This document shows, in pieces, positions 52,884 to 58,914 of a stretch of DNA of 58,914 nt. How positions within the stretch are numbered: position 1 is the first letter of the stretch; every line of letters begins with the position of its first letter. The position numbers and the translations under genes were made by a program. A model generated the notes under the pieces. That model had not been told where the DNA came from, searched no databases, and saw only the letters and a program-made list of their open reading frames with translations. The DNA is from Muribaculaceae bacterium (GTDB taxonomy: Bacteria > Bacteroidota > Bacteroidia > Bacteroidales > Muribaculaceae), in the NCBI GenBank assembly GCA_017462345.1, contig JAFTRI010000005.1:1-58914 (forward strand). The letters run 5' to 3'.

Positions 52884-54221
52884 TTATACGATGCCTTGCC
52901 CCATCATGGCATGGGCAACTTTCATGAATCCCGCAATGTTTGCTCCTTTCATGTAGTTGATGTATCCGTCGGATTGTGTTCCATATTTTACACATTGGGT
53001 GTGTATATCCTTCATGATGCCGTGTAGCTTTTGGTCAACTTCCTCCTCGCTCCATGTGAGGTGCATGGCATTCTGGCTCATTTCAAGTCCCGATGTTGCT
53101 ACACCGCCGGCGTTTACAGCTTTGCCGGGAGCGTACATTGTACGGTTCTCGATAAATGTGTCGATGGCTTCGGGTGTGCAGCCCATGTTGGAAACCTCTG
53201 CAACACATAGTGTGTTGTTGGCAACGAGTTGTTTTGCGTCATCTCCATCAAGCTCGTTCTGAGTGGCGCAGGGTAGGGCAATGTCAACTTTCTGTTCCCA
53301 CGGTTTCTGTCCCGGATAGAATGTCGCTCCGGGGAATTTATTGGCGTATGGGGCAACAATATCCTCGCCCGATGCTCGCAGTTCAAGCATATAGTCTATT
53401 TTTTCGCCCGAAATTCCGTCAGGGTCATATACATATCCGTCAGGTCCTGAAATGGTGACGACTTTAGCTCCGAGCTCGGTTGCCTTAAGTGCAGCACCCC
53501 ATGCCACGTTGCCGAATCCTGAGATGGCAACGGTTTTGCCTTTAATGGTTTCCCCATGGGCTGTCAGCATGTTTTGTACAAAGTACAATGCACCGAATCC
53601 GGTCGCTTCAGGACGTATGCGCGAACCTCCGAAGTCAAGCCCTTTGCCGGTAAACGTGCCGGTGTGTTCCTCTACAAGTTTTTTGTACATGCCGTACATG
53701 TAACCCACTTCGCGTGCCCCTACACCTATATCACCTGCGGGTACATCGCGGTCAGGACCGAGGTTTTTCCACAATCCGAGCATGAATGCCTGACAGAAAC
53801 GCATTATTTCACGGTCACTCTTGCCCCGTGGTGAAAAATCCGATCCGCCCTTGCCTCCACCCATCGGCAGGGTAGTCAGTGCGTTCTTGAATGTCTGTTC
53901 AAATCCGAGGAACTTCAGAATAGACAGATTTACTGAAGCATGGAAACGTATGCCGCCTTTATACGGGCCAATGGCATTATTGAACTGAACACGATAGCCG
54001 ATGTTGGTCTGCACCTCTCCACGGTCATCAATCCATGTAACACGGAACGTGACAATACGATCGGGTTCTACCATACGTTCGATGATTCGTGCCTTCTCAA
54101 ATTCAGGATGCCGGTTATAGACTTCCTCTACCGACTGTAACACTTCTCTCACTGCCTGGAGATACTCTTTTTCTCCCGGATGCTTGGCTTCCAAAGAGCT
54201 CATAATGTTATTAATATCCAT
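52884..54221 (-). CDS. gdhA: Glutamate dehydrogenase (hexameric, NADP-type)
   Basis: A 445-residue enzyme. It has RVQFNNAIGPYKGGIRFH, the catalytic-lysine region LPMGGGKGGSDF, DVPAGDIGVGAREVG and the Rossmann motif VAISGFGNVAWGAA. Length and motifs fit the small hexameric class that assimilates ammonia. A -7 element TATATTTG lies at 54266-54259 on the minus strand, overlapping the region of the ahpF terminator hairpin, so gdhA is transcribed separately from ahpCF. Confidence 0.96.
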   Translation of the reverse strand: MDINNIMSSLEAKHPGEKEYLQAVREVLQSVEEVYNRHPEFEKARIIERMVEPDRIVTFRVTWIDDRGEVQTNIGYRVQFNNAIGPYKGGIRFHASVNLSILKFLGFEQTFKNALTTLPMGGGKGGSDFSPRGKSDREIMRFCQAFMLGLWKNLGPDRDVPAGDIGVGAREVGYMYGMYKKLVEEHTGTFTGKGLDFGGSRIRPEATGFGALYFVQNMLTAHGETIKGKTVAISGFGNVAWGAALKATELGAKVVTISGPDGYVYDPDGISGEKIDYMLELRASGEDIVAPYANKFPGATFYPGQKPWEQKVDIALPCATQNELDGDDAKQLVANNTLCVAEVSNMGCTPEAIDTFIENRTMYAPGKAVNAGGVATSGLEMSQNAMHLTWSEEEVDQKLHGIMKDIHTQCVKYGTQSDGYINYMKGANIAGFMKVAHAMMGQGIV

Positions 54222-54272
54222 AGCTTATATGAATTTGATGGTATTGATTCTGTATTTACAAATATAAAAATT

Positions 54273-54304
54273 AAATCCGAATAAATATTACTTTATCCGG
54301 ATTT
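54273..54304 (-). terminator. Terminator of ahpCF
   Basis: AAATCCG (54273-54279) pairs with CGGATTT (54298-54304) and the stem extends through ATAAA/TTTAT; on the minus strand T-rich sequence follows. It lies 58 bases past the ahpF stop. Confidence 0.75.
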
Positions 54305-54362
54305 TATTATTGGTGTTTTATAGCAGTTTTTTAACATTTGCCTTAATATAATGAGGTATTGA

Positions 54363-55919
54363 TTATATCTTGTTGAGAATAATATCATCAAATGCTGAAA
54401 GTGCAGCTTTTGCACCTTCGCCCATAGCGATAATTATCTGTTTGTAAGGCACTGTCGATACATCGCCTGCGGCATATACTCCGGGAATCGATGTGCGGCA
54501 TGATTCATCGACTTTAATTTCGCCGATAGAGGTTGTCTCCAGCACATCCTTGAATGGTCGGCTGTTAGCCGACAGCCCTATTTGGACAAATATCCCGTCA
54601 ATAGGATAGGTGTTTTCAGTACCGGTGGTGCGGTCTTTTACACGTATTGATGTCACTTTGTTCCCGTCACCGATGATTCCGGTCGTCTCCACTGATGTAA
54701 TTATTTTTATATTAGGAATATTACGCACTTTTTCCTGCAACACATTATCGGCTTTAAGCATGTCGGCATACTCAAAGACAGTAACCTTGGAACATATTCC
54801 GGAGAGGTCTAATGCGGCTTCAATACCGGAATTTCCACCACCTATGACAGCAACATGCCGATCTGTATACAGAGGACCGTCGCAATGAGGACAGAATGCA
54901 ACTCCTCGGCCTATGTATTCTGTTTCCCCTTCGACACCCAGTTTGCGCCAACTTGCACCTGTTGCGATTATTACAGCCGGAGCGGTGAATGTCTCACCGC
55001 CTGTAACGGTTATTGTTTTGGTCTTTCCAATAACATCCGATGAAGCGATACGGCGGTTTTCAAATACAGCAATAGGATACCGGTTTATGTGGTCACGGAG
55101 ATTGTCTGCCAATTGTGGACCTGTGGTGTGAGGAACTGATATAAGATTTTCGATACCTACAGTTTCTTTTACCTGACCGCCTATACGCTCGGCAATCATT
55201 GCCACATTGAGACCTTTTCGTGCTGCATATATGGCTGCCGAAGCTCCTGCCGGACCTCCGCCAAGAACAATTAGATCAAACTCTTGCGCTGTGTCACCGG
55301 TTGAGGGTAAACTACCAAAATGGGTCTCTAACTTTTCAAGAAGTTCCCCCAATGAGCCACGCCCCACATGCAACATCCTGCCATTGGCAAATACTGTGGG
55401 AACAGCCTGTATATTCATCGTGTCAGTCTCACTTTGGAACAATGCCCCGTCTATCATCTCATGGGAGATGCCAGGGTTAAACATGGCAATAATATTAAGT
55501 GACTGCACTATTTCGGGACAGTTGGTACATGTCAAAGATACATAGGTCTGTAACCGGATGTTGCCTTGCAGATTTCTTATCCTGTTGATTATCGTACGGT
55601 CGGGCAGATTTTTGCCCTGACCGTCAAGATTGAGGATTGCGAGAAGAAGCGATGTGAACTCATGTCCGTTGGGGATTCCACGGAATGTGATTCCTGTCTC
55701 GGAATCATTTTTCAGTATACTGAACTGCAGTAACCCGGGCTGTTCTGCAATATTTTGCAAGCAAGATAACTTGTCGGAACAGTTTGCTACATCGTTTATA
55801 AATTCTATCATCTCCCTTGCCTCGTTACGGTCGGAAGAATATGTGGTACTGAAGGTGTAACGTGATTCGAGGCTACTGAAAATACCCTTGACTTGCGTTA
55901 TTATGTCGGAGTCTAACAT
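54363..55919 (-). CDS. ahpF: Alkyl hydroperoxide reductase subunit F
   Basis: A 518-residue flavoprotein using the start at 55919 (MLDSDIITQVKGIF), the usual AhpF N-terminus; an in-frame ATG 57 bases upstream would add an untypical leader. The N-terminal thioredoxin-like domain has the CTNCPEIVQ dithiol (about residue 130), and the reductase part has LIVLGGGPAGASAAIYAARKG (short: GGGPAGASA), the CPHCDGP dithiol (about 340) and a C-terminal GVYAAGDVSTVPYKQ. It passes NADH electrons to AhpC. It is 80 bases downstream of ahpC, same strand. Confidence 0.96.
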   Translation of the reverse strand: MLDSDIITQVKGIFSSLESRYTFSTTYSSDRNEAREMIEFINDVANCSDKLSCLQNIAEQPGLLQFSILKNDSETGITFRGIPNGHEFTSLLLAILNLDGQGKNLPDRTIINRIRNLQGNIRLQTYVSLTCTNCPEIVQSLNIIAMFNPGISHEMIDGALFQSETDTMNIQAVPTVFANGRMLHVGRGSLGELLEKLETHFGSLPSTGDTAQEFDLIVLGGGPAGASAAIYAARKGLNVAMIAERIGGQVKETVGIENLISVPHTTGPQLADNLRDHINRYPIAVFENRRIASSDVIGKTKTITVTGGETFTAPAVIIATGASWRKLGVEGETEYIGRGVAFCPHCDGPLYTDRHVAVIGGGNSGIEAALDLSGICSKVTVFEYADMLKADNVLQEKVRNIPNIKIITSVETTGIIGDGNKVTSIRVKDRTTGTENTYPIDGIFVQIGLSANSRPFKDVLETTSIGEIKVDESCRTSIPGVYAAGDVSTVPYKQIIIAMGEGAKAALSAFDDIILNKI

Positions 55920-55999
55920 GATCTTTTGTCGTTTAATTGAAAAGCGTGGATTTTTTAGCGTAACTTGAAAATCCACGCTGATGGAATTCTTATCACTGT

Positions 56000-56566
56000 T
56001 TAGATTTTCCCGACAAGATCGATGCTCGGTTTCAGCGTAGCGTCACCTTTCTTCCACTTGGCAGGGCATACCTCCCCATTATGGATCGCAACAAATTGTG
56101 CCGCCTCAACCTTACGCAGAAGTTCATCGGCATTGCGTCCGATGTTGTTGTCGTGAATTTCGGCAATTTTGATTTTACCTTCAGGATTAACGACAAATGT
56201 ACCGCGGTAGGCCATGCCATCCTCCTCGATCATTACCCCGAACGCACGGCTCAGGACTCCTGTCGGGTCGGCAAGCATCGGATAGGAGATTTTGCGAATA
56301 CTGTCGGAGGTGTCGTGCCACGCTTTGTGTACGAAATGGGAATCGGTACTCACAGAATAGACTTCCACTCCCATCGACTTGAATTGTTCATATTTGTCGG
56401 CGATGTCAACCAGCTCGGTAGGGCATACGAAAGTGAAATCGGCAGGGTAGAAAAAGAAGATAGCCCATTTCCCCTTGACATCCTCGCTTGTGACTGTCTT
56501 GAACTCTCCGTTGTGATAGGCCTGTACTTTGAACTCGGGTAACTGTGAATTGATAATAGGTGTCAT
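56000..56566 (-). CDS. ahpC: Alkyl hydroperoxide reductase subunit C (2-Cys peroxiredoxin)
   Basis: A 188-residue peroxiredoxin. The peroxidatic cysteine is in FYPADFTFVCPTELVD (about residue 49) and the resolving cysteine in NGEVCPAKW (about 168). It reduces hydrogen peroxide, organic peroxides and peroxynitrite and is recycled by AhpF. It has a readable OxyR operator and promoter upstream, the operator running into the oxyR stop codon. Confidence 0.97.
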   Translation of the reverse strand: MTPIINSQLPEFKVQAYHNGEFKTVTSEDVKGKWAIFFFYPADFTFVCPTELVDIADKYEQFKSMGVEVYSVSTDSHFVHKAWHDTSDSIRKISYPMLADPTGVLSRAFGVMIEEDGMAYRGTFVVNPEGKIKIAEIHDNNIGRNADELLRKVEAAQFVAIHNGEVCPAKWKKGDATLKPSIDLVGKI

Positions 56567-56609
56567 AATCTTTCAGTTTTTAAAGTTGTTATTAATTCTG
56601 TTTCCGCTG

Positions 56610-56643
56610 CAAATGTATTGCATCGTCCGGAAGTAATAACAAA
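56610..56643 (-). promoter_or_regulatory. Promoter of ahpC
   Basis: Minus strand TTTG (56643-56640), 22 bases, TACATTTG (56617-56610). The leader is about 40 bases. The OxyR operator ends 7 bases upstream of the -33 element, a position suited to activation. Confidence 0.65.
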
Positions 56644-56650
56644 TTTGCCG

Positions 56651-56686
56651 ATTGAAAGATTTTATAGGATTATAGACGTCGTCTAT
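56651..56686 (-). promoter_or_regulatory. oxyR box: OxyR operator upstream of ahpC
   Basis: Reading the minus strand: ATAG-N7-CTAT-N6-ATAA-N7-CAAT. The distal half is a perfect match to the OxyR consensus half (ATAG-N7-CTAT); the promoter-proximal half has two of eight fixed bases changed. The central spacer is 6 rather than the 7 bases of the enterobacterial consensus. The distal half overlaps the TAG stop of oxyR. Confidence 0.75.
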
Positions 56687-57609
56687 ATTACAGCTTGCCC
56701 AGGTTTTAGTGTCAGCATATCCTTAGGCACTGCCCCCTGTATTTCTGAGACTAATGCATCTATTAGCGTGTGGCGTATGTAGTCCTTGTCCGTTAGCATT
56801 ACAATCTGCCTGGTGGGTACAGGAATGGCAAACGGCTTTACCAATTCCCTTTGTGCATCGCTCAGCTGCATCACTGCGAGTTCAGGAATAAATGTCGTGC
56901 CTTTTCCGCTCTCCACCATGCGCATAAACGTTTCCATGCTACCGAGATGATAGACCGATTGACTTGCTTGCGCCGATTTCAATTGGCAGAAACGCACCAG
57001 TTGGTCCCGGAAACAGTGGCCTTCATCAAGCATCCACAGCATTTCGTTGGAGAGGTCGGATGTGCGGATGACATCTTTTTCAGCCAACTGGCTGCTATGT
57101 GACACGTATGCAAAGTATTTTTCATAAAAAAGATGATGGTTGCTGTATTCCTCCAATCCCGACAGCTGCGCCAGGATTCCGGCATCTATCTCTCCTGCCG
57201 GCAAGGCTTTCTTGATGTCGGCGGTTTTCATTTCCACTACACGGAAATCGAGCTGGGGATATTTTCTGGCAAGTTGCGGGAAGAAACGCGGAAGAAGATA
57301 AGGTGCTATTGTAGGCAGTATCCCTAATGTGAATGTACCTTTCAATGAGTGTTTTTCTTCTTCGATTATATTTTTGATACGGTTGACCTGAACCAATACC
57401 TCCCGGGCTTGTTTTATTATGTGTGTGCCGACAGGAGTGGGGCACACAGGTTGCTGGTTACGGTCAAAGATGCGGGTATCCAATTCCTCCTCCAGTTTCT
57501 GTAGCATTGCGCTCAGAGTCGGTTGGGTGACACGGCAGTATTCGGCTGCTTTGGTGAAATGCCTGAATCGGTCTACCGCAATTATATACTCCAACTGTTG
57601 TAATGTCAT
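56683..57609 (-). CDS. oxyR: Peroxide-sensing LysR-type regulator OxyR
   Basis: A 308-residue LysR regulator. The N-terminal winged helix reads MTLQQLEYIIAVDRFRHFTKAAE, and the redox cysteines are both present with the OxyR spacing in EGHCFRDQLVRFC (C-x8-C, about residues 201 and 210). It senses hydrogen peroxide by forming a disulfide. Its own -7 element (TATCTTTG, 57648-57641) lies inside the OxyR operator shared with dps, implying autorepression. ahpC follows on the same strand with its own promoter. Confidence 0.94.
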   Translation of the reverse strand: MTLQQLEYIIAVDRFRHFTKAAEYCRVTQPTLSAMLQKLEEELDTRIFDRNQQPVCPTPVGTHIIKQAREVLVQVNRIKNIIEEEKHSLKGTFTLGILPTIAPYLLPRFFPQLARKYPQLDFRVVEMKTADIKKALPAGEIDAGILAQLSGLEEYSNHHLFYEKYFAYVSHSSQLAEKDVIRTSDLSNEMLWMLDEGHCFRDQLVRFCQLKSAQASQSVYHLGSMETFMRMVESGKGTTFIPELAVMQLSDAQRELVKPFAIPVPTRQIVMLTDKDYIRHTLIDALVSEIQGAVPKDMLTLKPGQAVI

Positions 57610-57624
57610 GATGAAAACAACTAA

Positions 57625-57660
57625 ATAGAAATCGTCTATGCAAAGATAGAAATTATCTGT
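57625..57660. promoter_or_regulatory. oxyR box: OxyR operator between oxyR and dps
   Basis: ATAG (57625-57628)-N7-CTAT (57636-57639)-N6-ATAG (57646-57649)-N7-CTGT (57657-57660): fifteen of sixteen fixed bases match the OxyR consensus. It abuts the -33 element of dps and covers the -7 element of oxyR, the classical layout for activating one gene while repressing the other. Confidence 0.82.
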
Positions 57661-57691
57661 TTGACAAGTGTCCCTTTACCGGTTAACTTTG
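57660..57691 (+). promoter_or_regulatory. Promoter of dps
   Basis: TTTG (57660-57663), 20 bases, TAACTTTG (57684-57691): full consensus. Transcription should begin near 57697, giving a ~30-base leader before the ATG at 57727. The OxyR operator ends on the first base of the -33 element. Confidence 0.82.
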
Positions 57692-57726
57692 CAAAAACAA
57701 AACAATAACCCTCAAAAAACAAGATT

Positions 57727-58215
57727 ATGAAAACAATGGATTTTTTACATCTCAATGAACAGAAAGTTGCTGACGTGGTATCGGCATTACACCGGCTTCT
57801 TGCAGACTTTCAGGTATATTACACCAATCTCCGCGGAATGCACTGGAACATCAAGGGACATGGTTTCTTCGTATTACACGAGAAGTTCGAGAACATGTAT
57901 GACGATACAGCGGCAAAAGTTGACGAAATCGCTGAACGTATCCTGATGCTCGGCGGGACTCCTGAGAACAAGTTCAGCAAATATCTTGAAATAGCCGAAG
58001 TAAAGGAGGTCGACAATGTCACTTGCGGACATGAGGCCATAGAGAACATCCTCGCCACCTGCAAGCACCTGATCAGCAAGGAACGTAAGTTAATAGGACT
58101 GGCCAATGAAGCCGGTGACGACGTTACGGCCGATATGATGACCGGTTATCTCAAAGAGCAGGAAAAAATGGTGTGGATGCTGGTTGCATTCAGCACATGC
58201 TCCTGCGAAAAATAA
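57727..58215 (+). CDS. dps: Dps family DNA-protection ferritin
   Basis: A 162-residue ferritin-like protein. The inter-subunit ferroxidase ligands are visible in NLRGMHWNIKGHGFFVLHEKFE, notably the two His of HWNIKGHGF, and in the MYDDTAAKVDEIAERI helix (Asp and Glu ligands). It stores iron using peroxide as oxidant, assembles as a dodecamer and may coat DNA. It ends in a small cysteine motif (CSCEK). It is divergent from oxyR and followed by a terminator. Confidence 0.96.
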   Translation: MKTMDFLHLNEQKVADVVSALHRLLADFQVYYTNLRGMHWNIKGHGFFVLHEKFENMYDDTAAKVDEIAERILMLGGTPENKFSKYLEIAEVKEVDNVTCGHEAIENILATCKHLISKERKLIGLANEAGDDVTADMMTGYLKEQEKMVWMLVAFSTCSCEK

Positions 58216-58251
58216 GTGCAACCTTTCCTCATAACCAAATAGTAGTTTAGT

Positions 58252-58291
58252 GCGGTGTTGTCCCGATTTCAGGATAACACCGCAATTTTTT
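58252..58291 (+). terminator. Rho-independent terminator of dps
   Basis: GCGGTGTTGTCC (58252-58263) pairs with GGATAACACCGC (58272-58283), loop of 8, followed by AATTTTTT. Confidence 0.92.
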
Positions 58292-58341
58292 CGACAGAAA
58301 TTCCTAAATTTGCGCCATAATAACGTATAAAACTTATAACT

Positions 58342-58752
58342 ATGGTAATACAACGTTGGCAATCAGTGTTTTTATTCCTTGCATCGGTGATGATGGGAAT
58401 TTTCAGTTTTATCCCTTTCGCTTCGCAAGGTATCGGAGAAGAATCAGTACAATTCCATCCGGTGGATGCACCGGTGTATTGCACACTCAATCTGCTGGTT
58501 GCCATGTTACTGTTGTTGGCAATATTCATGTTCAAGAATATCAGACGTCAGAAGACGGTTACACTTGTGTCGGTATTGCTGATGGTGGCATCAGCTGTTG
58601 CCGGTGGAGCAATTGCATATAATGGAAAGTTGAGTATCGACTGGACAGGGGGAGCATTATTGCTCGCATGCTCGGTTGTGTTGGCTCTTGCCGCTTACCG
58701 CCGCATGGTCGCTGATGAACGTCTGCTCAAGAGCTACGACCGCATCCGATAA
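58342..58752 (+). CDS. DUF4293 family membrane protein
   Basis: A 136-residue protein starting MVIQRWQSVFLFLASVMMGI, the common opening of DUF4293 proteins, a Bacteroidetes-restricted family of unknown function. Four hydrophobic helices are evident (about residues 8-25, 47-65, 73-93 and 99-117), with a basic C-terminus (AYRRMVADERLLKSYDRIR). A TAAATTTG -7 element sits at 58305-58312, but the -33 element is not obvious. Confidence 0.9.
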   Translation: MVIQRWQSVFLFLASVMMGIFSFIPFASQGIGEESVQFHPVDAPVYCTLNLLVAMLLLLAIFMFKNIRRQKTVTLVSVLLMVASAVAGGAIAYNGKLSIDWTGGALLLACSVVLALAAYRRMVADERLLKSYDRIR

Positions 58753-58789
58753 AGGCAATTAAAATAAGCGTCCTCAAATAATAATTTCA

Positions 58790-58914
58790 ATGAATAGAGC
58801 GAGAATTATGAGCCTTGCGTTGGCGGCAGTGCTGTGCGCAGGCTTCGCGTCATGCAGCGATGACGACGATGAAGAACCCGAGAGCCCGATAGTGAACAAC
58901 GGAGGGAACGGGAA
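58790..58914 (+). CDS. Lipoprotein, N-terminal fragment (runs off right edge)
   Basis: Starts MNRARIMSLALAAVLCAGFASC with a lipobox (FASC), then a run of acidic residues (SDDDDEEPESP) and a glycine/asparagine linker. This is the usual lipoprotein export signal of Bacteroidales surface lipoproteins (acidic residues right after the lipid cysteine). The rest is outside the window, so function is unknown. It lies 37 bases after the DUF4293 gene. Confidence 0.75.
   Translation, partial: MNRARIMSLALAAVLCAGFASCSDDDDEEPESPIVNNGGNG

Noticed and set aside
1-58914. tRNA, rRNA, CRISPR array, insertion sequence or prophage
   Set aside because: I looked for tRNA-like cloverleaf ends, regularly spaced repeats, transposase and phage genes in the gaps and found none; a covariance-model scan would be decisive for small RNAs.

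Overview
The window looks like chromosomal DNA of a Bacteroidales bacterium, probably a gut Muribaculaceae-type lineage. The order rests on Bacteroidetes-only families (DUF4290, DUF4293, the three-domain acyl-CoA dehydrogenase, long single-chain PurL), on promoters of the Bacteroidetes form TTTG-N19..22-TAnnTTTG, and on weak Shine-Dalgarno sites. The family assignment is inference. I see no rRNA, tRNA, CRISPR array, complete insertion sequence or prophage. Most of the window is core genome with short accessory patches.

Left part (1-5.6 kb): a truncated secreted protein with an Ig-like domain and ~83-residue repeats, coupled to a small membrane protein; a poorly resolved intergenic stretch with an orphan STAS-like ORF; an HTH-like regulator; an OmpA-domain protein; and a DUF4290-rimM unit. 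5.6-9 kb holds a GT2 glycosyltransferase and a TetR-FabH-FabG lipid operon. 9-12.7 kb (+) holds PBP4/DacB, a conserved hypothetical protein, RsmI and a coiled-coil lipoprotein. 12.7-18.9 kb (-) is a metF-holB-addB-like-hemW operon. 19-26.9 kb holds a secreted alpha/beta hydrolase, an engB-RSH-lipoprotein operon, a tRNA methylase with a CPBP protease, and udk-lptB. 27.2-31.2 kb is a TolC/HlyD/MFS efflux operon.

Middle (31-43.6 kb, all -): acyl-CoA dehydrogenase with EtfA and EtfB, a PurF paralogue without its catalytic cysteine, PurL, Pgk, PyrF and release factor 1. 43.9-47.5 kb (+) is a three-gene unit of alpha/beta hydrolase, membrane-anchored MurF-like ligase and Ddl, apparently an accessory peptidoglycan-precursor module. 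A decayed secreted-protein gene follows.

Right part (48-58.9 kb): an oxidative-stress neighbourhood of katA, ahpC-ahpF, oxyR and dps, interrupted by an LtaS-like phosphotransferase, a PAP2 phosphatase, small ORFs and gdhA. Two OxyR-type operators are readable, upstream of ahpC and between oxyR and dps. Both sit directly at Bacteroidetes promoters, giving a coherent model in which OxyR activates ahpCF and dps and represses itself.

Most noteworthy: (1) an RSH stringent-response enzyme whose hydrolase site has lost four conserved residues while its synthetase site is intact; (2) the cysteine-less PurF paralogue beside purL; (3) the hydrolase/MurF/Ddl trio; (4) the paired OxyR operators with a 6-nt rather than 7-nt central spacer; (5) the frameshifted, internally deleted secreted protein at 47.7 kb.
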